From assembly GCA_012845835.1 (NCBI GenBank), contig JABAKD010000012.1:6477344-6541343 (forward strand): a stretch of 64,000 nucleotides of DNA, written 5' to 3'. The translations under genes were made by a program, and so were the position numbers. The stretch's first letter is position 1, and the number at the start of each line of letters is the position of its first letter. Positions 39,601 through 48,600 of this stretch are shown in pieces. The DNA is from Undaria pinnatifida. Its lineage: Eukaryota; Sar; Phaeophyceae; Laminariales; Alariaceae. The notes below the pieces were generated by a model. It made no database searches. It saw nothing but the letters and a program-made list of their open reading frames with translations, and was not told the DNA's origin.

Positions 39601-42600
39601 ACGACTACGGTCACGCATGAAATTAGTACACTCACCCCCCTCCTCGCCACTACCTAATCTGACCGTGTCTCATTGGTTGGTCATGGCAACAGCGGCAGCT
39701 GGTAGGAGTAAGCAGCAGTCACCGTAAACACGTTGATTTGGTATGTAAAATCGGACAGTATGCGTAAGCATATCTACACACAGTTCGGGCTACCTCACGC
39801 ATAGAGTGAAGGTCACAAGGACATGGGGGTTTGAAGTCGAGCCAGGAAAGGTTCGCCGGGGCCCATAGGCGCGGGAGGAAGTGCCGTCGATTGAACGAGC
39901 GAATTATTGTCGTGCTACTTGCTTCTTTCCCCGACGGCTCCGCTAGCGGCGTTTGGTTGTGGAAATGGCAGGTCGTCTACGTGGACCCACAAGCAGCGAA
40001 GGCCCTGGGGTTCGAAAGCTGGTGCCATTGACCAAGGCTACAGTAGAGAGAGTACCCTCATTTTCACTACTGAAGTTGGTCATTTAAAAACGGTATGAAA
40101 GCTACACATGTGTCGTTGACACAGCATAGCGGACAAAATTCTACCGCGGCGCTTATTGTGAAATCTACAAGCACAGCAACGGCTCTGAGTCGCTGGGAAA
40201 AAAAATGCCTTAAGCGCGCCCCCCCCCCTACCGTATTACTTGGAAAAAACGCGACGAGTCCGCGAATGCTGGAGATGTCTCTGCTGGGAGTAGGAAGGGT
40301 GCTCCGTGCCGAAAGGAATGCGTGGTCAATGGTCAAGTGACTAAGGCAAGCAACAAAGGAGTAAGCCCCCCTTGACATGCCCCCCCCCCCTACGGTAGCC
40401 TTTGTCCGTAGCATACCTTGGCCACTTCCTTGGCCTCCTCTCTGTCCAGGATAGTGCGATCAAGCTGTTGCAGCTTGGCCATGGGAATCTGAATCCTGTC
40501 CACTAACCCGCGGCACCACGTAAGGGCTCCAGCGATCGGAGGGAGGTTCCACGATATCGGCGGGTTATCTCTATTCTGCAAGAACAGCTCCTGGACGGTC
40601 TTCAAGTCAGCGCCGTAACTCTGCACCAGGCCCACGTACTTCTTTTCCAGTTCGTCCTGAGGCACAGCGATGCGCATGAATGAATGCAGGCGGCGTAATT
40701 GCCAGTCCGAGAGCACGACGTCGGACGAGGCGCATTGTAAACGTTGGAAGCAACTTAGCTTATCCCTTTTGCCGCTTCATTTCTTTTTCCATACTATTTT
40801 CAAGTAGTTTGTCCTCGAGAGCGTGGGTGCAGTTCTAGAGAGGTTACCCCTCTTATAACTGCAAATATCATCCCACACTAACCCCAAGTGCTTGTTTCTC
40901 CAAAACTATGGATGCCTTTTTAAAGGGGCTAAACGAAGAGGAAGAGAAAAAGTCGGCGAAGCAATCGTGAAGCACATCATACCTATATAATAGGTCGCTC
41001 GGGCAGCCCTTCGAATTCATCGATAAGCTCAAAAAACCTTCCGTACGCACTGCCGGATGTAGCGCGCTGTAATTTTACCGAAGGCAACGTAGCTCGGCGA
41101 GGAAAGGGATAAAGACGTCGGCAAACCACTTGCGAAAGCCAAGCATACCTGAATAATGGGTCGCTCAAGTAGCCCCTCAAAGCTATCGAGAAGCTTAAAC
41201 CTTCCGTACACGGTGGCACAGTCGTCGAAAGCTAGACTGACAACCGCACCGAGACGGCGCTCTAGCTCCTTGATGCTACACCTGAACTCGTAGAAGTCAT
41301 CGTCAAACTGTGGCCGCCGATTATCCGGAGGAGGCCGCGGCGCAGGGTGCAACGGTGACGAAAGTTACGATTACGAGCACATGAGAGTTTCTAATTTACA
41401 TGGCGCCAAAAAAGTGCGCAAAAATAGTGCTAAAAAACAAAACTAGCAGACCCCTTTGGGAATCGATCAAGCAGGCTTTTTTCTCCGTTCACCGCCGCCG
41501 AACGAAACCCAACGCATATAACTTGTCGACAATTAGAAATGCTCTGCTGCGCAATCTCCTAGGGACAAGTCATGCCGATCTTTCAAGTGCAACACCGGCT
41601 GCCATCCATGGGACGTTCGGCACTGCGTAGCATACAGGCAGATGAGACGCGTGCTACGATGGGGAGAGTAATTTGGATCCGAACAATTTTTGACTGGCGG
41701 GGGCTGTTCAGCTGATGGTACTGACAGTCAACTAACAAACTACCCTGCACCATTTGTGTGTCTTACAAACGTTTCAGTACATACCTAGTTCGTGGGATTG
41801 TTTGATTGCGGTCGCACGTTCATGCTTTCTCAAAAGTCAGAATTTGGGGGCGTATGGAGCGCCTCAAGCCAGGAGCCTCCGAATCATTAGGCACACCCAT
41901 TACCGTAGCATGCGTCATGAGCACGACGCAGGGGTCTCACGCGGGGTACCCACCTGTTTTGCTGCGACGTCCAGTATATCGTATGGCACGCCCTTGAACT
42001 TTTCTACCGCTACCTCAAAATCCAGATGTATCTGAGCAAACAAGGGCAGATCACGTCATTAGCAACGGGCGCAGACAAGCTTTAGAACTGCACCCATGTT
42101 TTGGGGACGAATCACGTAGAATTAAAATGGGACGAGGTTCGCAGCGGTGAGAGGAAGAACCGCACAAAATCGTTATATAGATAGAGCCCATTGGAAGCTC
42201 TCCAACTCTAACGCGGAAAATTTCCATCCCCGTATGGTAATCGTCCCTGCTTCACAGATGCTGCCGACGAAAGCGTTACGTTTACCGCACAAAATGGTTA
42301 TACTTCGTATACATACTTCGAAGTATCTTTAGATGCTCTTATCTAGGTTAAGACGGACAGAGCACGTCAATAGAGACGGGTGCCGAGAAGACTTACGTTT
42401 ACCGTACAACTTCATTATACGTACACAGTTCAGGGAAACTATGGCAGTAAGAAGCGGGAACGCTGGCCCAGGGTGGATTTCTTGTGTGAGACCGGATGCG
42501 TTCTACACGAAGTTCAGTACAACGACTCCGGAATTTAATATTTCCCTGTAATTTTCGGCCAGGATTTCCTATCGATCGTTTTCTTAGCGGTGGTCTGTAC

Positions 42601-45600
42601 TACACAGCTCTTTGGAAACTCTACAACTTTACCATAGAGATTATCCGTCCCCGTACGGTGTTCGTACCTGTTTCACAGATAGATGCTGGCAACGAAAGCA
42701 TTACTTTTACCGCACAAAGTCGTTCTATACAGTCCTTTGGAAACTCTATTAATAGAACTTTATCAAAGATAATGAGATTTCCCGCCCGTGCATGGTCTCC
42801 GTACCTGCGTGACAAACGCGGACAACGAAAGCATTACCTGGTACCCCACAAAATCGGTATATATACGGTCCTTTGAATACAGAAAGATTATCCTTTCTCG
42901 TATAGCATGATATTCGTACCTGCTTGACAGATGCTGTCAAGGTGTTACCCTTTGTTCCGCCAACCTCTATCTTGGCCAACTTGCTGAACTGGACGATAGT
43001 TTGGGTCAGATCTAAGATATCGTGGCAGCGCTCCAGAAAACTGTCGAGGCGCATGAACAGCGCGTTGTTCTGGGAGTGCGAGGCGAGATGACGCGCATTG
43101 GGATGTTCGAGGAATTGCGTCATGAAACGACAAAAAAACCAATAACCGGCCGCGAACATGTGAATAGTGAACAATCTATGAAACGCTGCTTGCGCTCAGC
43201 GCCGAGCACTTTAGATACCAAATACATATGGCCATGTTTGGCGACCGCTCGAGGATTTCACGCGTTGTTTTAGGAATGCGAGACGGGACGCAGATTAGGA
43301 CGTTCCAAGATTTGTGTCATAAAACTTGAAAAAAATGGTCGGCGTAGTGAGCGAATGAACAGCCCATAAAACACTACTTCATTTCAGCACCGAACAGTTT
43401 TGATACCAGGTACCCAATACTGGCCATGTTTAACGATTATCGGCCATGATTAGCGATTGTCCGAGAGTCTCGTAAGCTGTTTTAGGAGTGCGAACGGGAC
43501 AGACATCGAGCCGTATTAAGAACAGCGCCAATGAAACGACAATGACGATCCTGACCGTAGTGAGCGAATGCACAGTCCATGAAACGCAGCGCCCAAAACC
43601 AAACAGTATTGACAACAAATAGTGGCCATGCTTAGCGGTCGTTTGAGGATCTCGGCTTTGGCACAAGATGAGATGCAAGCAACATAACGTGTAGTACAGC
43701 CGTCGCTAGGGACTCACGAAGCAGGATGCTAACAACTGTTGTCAACTTGTTTGCGATGCTAGGCGGTAGTTAGTTGTGCTTGGCCGAACAATCGGGTGGT
43801 GCTGGCTTCGTTTTTTCCGGTCCATTCTCGATCGACCGCGAACAACGTTAAGCAGGGTTCAACCATCTCAAACGGGGCACCTATTTTGTGGCACCGTGTA
43901 GAATAGAAACTCGCATGGACAACACCTACCTGTATTCGCCACGGGTTCGCAGGACACTCCGCGTTCGCCGTAGCCTTGTAATCGAAGTACGTGCTTTTGA
44001 AGGTGCCGCAGACCAACAGCGTGGTTTTTAGTTGATCCACAGCCTTAGCCGCGTCCTCCTGCTCAATCAGCGTAAAAATTTGCTCGCCGCTGCTGTACTT
44101 GCACGCCTGGATAATAAGACTATTGCAGATCTCCCGCATAAGAACCACCAGGCGGGCTGGCGTATTGTAGTGCTTGCTGTTTTTCCATATCAACAGGATG
44201 ATATGCAGCATGGGCTTGAAGAGCTGCGTGGGCGAGTGTGGTAGGAAGATACACAGGTACAAGGAGTAAGAAACCTACACAAAGCGAGCGGAGGTTAGCA
44301 TCCAGCCACGGCCAGTCAACAACGTACCAGTGTTGGTAGTGATACTGAAAACTGGTTGACACTATGCACGCACTACCAGAGCCTGGGGAGAGGAGGGACG
44401 AATCCTATGACTACGGCTTGCCCATAATGTTGCTGAGGGTAAAAACCTAAGTAATACAAGTTGAGCTGGAACGTACAAGTGGTGATGAAAGAAATGGCTG
44501 TGGAGGTTAATCAGTGTTGTCTTTTGTAGCTGGAATCTTTTTGACCAAGCTTTGTTGGCGGCGGTCGCATAACGGTATCTCATATAACAGCTAATAATAA
44601 GAAGCATTAAAGCAGGTCGGGGCTGGATTTCTTATGTGAGAAGGGGCCCGTTCTACGATAACTTCAGTGTAACGACTCCCCAATTTATCATTTCCCTGTA
44701 AACATCGACCTGTTTTTCTTAGTGATCGTTTTCTCAGCATGATATGTGTCCTGTATTGTACCTCAAGCAGCTTCGGGAAGTCCCCGTCGTCGTTAAGCTT
44801 GTCAAACCAATCTTCCAATGTTCGGAGGTACTTCATATTGTCGTTCGCCTCCAAACGTGCCGTGAACACCTGCCGCGAGGAAGGGGGGAGGCGTACTCAT
44901 TGTCATGCATGGCCGTAGTCGTGTGTATGGTATAGACCCTCGCATCCCTACAGTGCCGGAACAGTGCACGTCGTGCTTGCACGACCAGGCAGGCATTGCT
45001 TGCGCCAAGCGCGAAGCTCCGTGAGGTGTTCGGTGATTCGCATGAAGGGTGAGCTGTATCCCGCTAATGACCGCGTGAGAGGGGGGAGCGAGACTTGAGA
45101 GGCTGCATTTGTTGGCGATCTCTTGTCCATCGTTGTTACGGTTTTTGCCATCCGACAGTGTGCACGGTTGCATGAGTTTCAACGACGATCACTCGGAAAA
45201 ATCTAAAGAAAGAAAAAATAAAACAAAAGGAAACCAAGAAAGAAAACCTCTGGATGAAGTCCAAATCCTTTTTTACCTGATTCCGGCTTAACATCGATCT
45301 AATTCTTCCATCCGACAATGCGCGGCATGAGCTTCAACATCGATTACCCAAAAAAAATCCCGGAAAGAAAGAGACATTGTTCAACATCGATGAAAAATGA
45401 ACGAGGTATCAGGGCTGCCACAAATGCGCCTCAAGTATTTTGGGGATCCAACTAAATTAAGCCAAAAATGGACGAGTGCAGCCTTATCAAGCGGCTATGA
45501 AGAGCCCACAGCAGTACAGATATCACCACGCTGTGCGCTCGCGTTCGGCTTCGTATGATGTAGTGCGGATACCCCCCCCCGTTTATATGTACGTCACCAT

Positions 45601-48600
45601 GATGCACGTGATAAACTGATTGTTCTTCGCTGGCTCCGACTGTTCACGGCGAACCCAAAGGCGACGTATGCTCAAGCTCGCAACTCACCGACGACTGCTA
45701 CGAAATAGACCACGGTAACACCACCGTGCACGCCGCCGGGAGCTCGGGCTGGTGTACATGACCAATGCTGCAATAATCATTTTTTTTGGGACACTTTGTC
45801 CATCTCAACTATCTCAAGTCCCAAAGGGCTTAGCACCAGTACGCACGCAGCTGTTATGCCGACGGGACCTGCGAATGAGGCCTTGCTGTGACAGTCTCCA
45901 ATAAAGTATCTTCTGGCTTTCAGGAATATTCAGTGTACGCTGAGTTTCTACTTCTTGACGCTGCCAAAAAATAGGGACCCCTTTGGAGTTGCCTAACGCA
46001 TCCGCTGACTACCAACGCACAATACGATAGTTGACGACGTGTCCAAATATCTTGCTGCTCGGGTTCTTAACGCCAGCGATACGATCGTTAACACAAAACA
46101 AGTCCAGGAGCCTTATGTAACAAAGTTGACAGACCACACGAGATTATGCCATTGTAAACAAAAGAAGACATGTGCTATGCCCAGTAGTATTCTTGAAAAA
46201 AAAAAGAAAAAACGTGCAACTGGTATCGTTCCTGTACATATATATATTTGCTTGCGAATGAACGAAGGCGCTTCATGGGATGGTTCTTGGTAATGTGTGA
46301 AGATCGCGGCCTGTTATGTTTGTTATCCAACACTGGTTCGTGCAGCATAATCTTCAACGTCGGCCACTTATATATCTTATCAGAAATAACGAAACCAACC
46401 TAACGAAATATTGTTATCAGCAGCAATCAACCAATAATCGTTGTTTTCGACAACCTCGGTTTTTTCGAAGTGACCTTTCTACGAGACCGACAAACCGATC
46501 AATATCCGCTCTGTCTCGCCGTGTATACTTTAATATGTTTTCTTTGTAATCATCATTTTTTGGTCCATCTAGACAGCCGTGGTGACAGGTGTCGTTCCTT
46601 CCCCTCCCCAAGTACGTGACTTAGTTTTTTATCGCGCAGAAGGTTCAGCATCCCAACTGCATGTCGATTTGCATCCAATTTTGACATGGTTGCCTATCTC
46701 TGTTGATATTGCATAGTTCCTGCGTGCACAACAAAAAAATCCAAAATAGGTGTCTTTCGCCTGAGCACGATTGTGCGGTACGTCTTTCGCGTTTTTTCGC
46801 GTTTTTTCTTGGTACTTGGCACTTTTGAAGTGCGACGTGTTTGCAGCACTTTGAATCACTTTGCATCACTTGGCATCACTTGGCATCACTTTGCATTACT
46901 TTGCGTCACTTTTAACATTGCCGAACGTTACGATTGCCGCGCTTGCATTTGCGTGGGATCAGCATCTATGGCTCTCCCTCCAGGTTGAGGAAACGTTTCA
47001 GGATGCGATCTATCTTACCGGTATCATTGCTATAAAGGCGTGGTTCCGCGTGAATGCGGTACCCTTTAGTGCGGTCTCTCCGTTTAGTGCGGTGAAAATA
47101 TCTCCTCACGACTTCGTCCTACATAGTACTGCACTGTCCCGGGATACTTAGGCGTCCTACTTTAATGCGGGTGTTTGTTTTTTGGCAAGGTACAGCCCGA
47201 ATCAGGGACCACGACTGTATTGAGAAACAACGTCCCCGTGTCCCAGGGTCATTCGATTGTGTGGTTGTGTTCATTTATGTCGTATTCTTGCGCACGCGCC
47301 CACGCCAATCATATACAGTAAGTATTGGAGCCTCCTGTCTCAGCAGGGAGCCCTCGCCTGGGATAGACTCCGCGCTGGGTGCGTTCTCAGTGCCGCGCCT
47401 ATCCAAGAACAAAACAAAACAAAACAAAACAAAACAAAATAGTGAACGAAGCCCCGATCTCCCCCAATACCCTTCCATAGGAGAGTTCAGTATAGCAACA
47501 TATAGCAGATATAGCAACAGATAGCAAGAGTAGAAAGTGCGCTATCTTTAGACCAATTACAAAGACTCCCGATATCATCCCAAGGAACATCGTCACACGT
47601 CGAACAATGAGAATAGTTGGAGCAACAATCACGAATATCATTTTCAATACCTGTAGTTTGCACCTCAAAAATGCCGATATTATTTTCGGGCGTCTGCGAG
47701 TTTTATAATTCGCACGGCGCCAGGAAATAGGGATCCTACCGTGATTGCTGAAGGCGCTGGATCGTGCACGTACGTCTGCCACCGCCAACAGAAAATATCT
47801 CACACGTGTCACAAGTTGACAAGAGTTACAAACACCCTGCTAAAGTAATAGCAACACTATGTTATTGCATTTTTGTGGAAGTTACCTCTTTGCACAATCG
47901 AGCGAACGTGGTGCAGTAGGTGCTTTTTGATTGATCCAGCGCCCGTAAAACTCGTCGAATGCTTGGGCCTTGCAGCTGCTCGAAGATGGAATTCAAATTG
48001 CTGGCCTAGAAAAAAAAAAGCGCGCGACGAGACGGAGTGGGACGGGGACAATCCAAGAAGACATCACCATATAATAGGCGTAGCCACGAAGGTGTTATCA
48101 CATCATCAACATAACTCATGGCCAGCGAATATAAGATTATCATTTTAACCGCGCTACAACACGCGGAGCCCTTTCAAAATCGCCAAAGCCGGACTATGAG
48201 TCCGCCGCCGCCGACTGAATCACGCACGCAAGTTGATGACAGTTACCAGTACCCTGCTGCGCGAGCTCCTAGCGGCGGCTATTATATTAACAGTATACTT
48301 TATAATCAAGGTTAGGCGGGCAAGACAAGCATACACCCTGCCCAGTACATCCTTCCTGTTCATGTCCAGTACGAGGCGCACGCCGGTTTCGTGGGTTGAA
48401 AAAGAACAAGGCCTACCCCATCCCGTGTATGGAACTGTGACGTCATCCCAAGACGACGTGCTTTACCGCTTTAATGGGGGTAGTTTACGGCTTGACTCAG
48501 CTTCGACGAAATGGTTGAAATATAGTTCATTTCAACCCTAACCCTAACCCTAACCCAGACCGCCTGGCAATTTATCGGAATGAAAATGTATTCAACTTTT

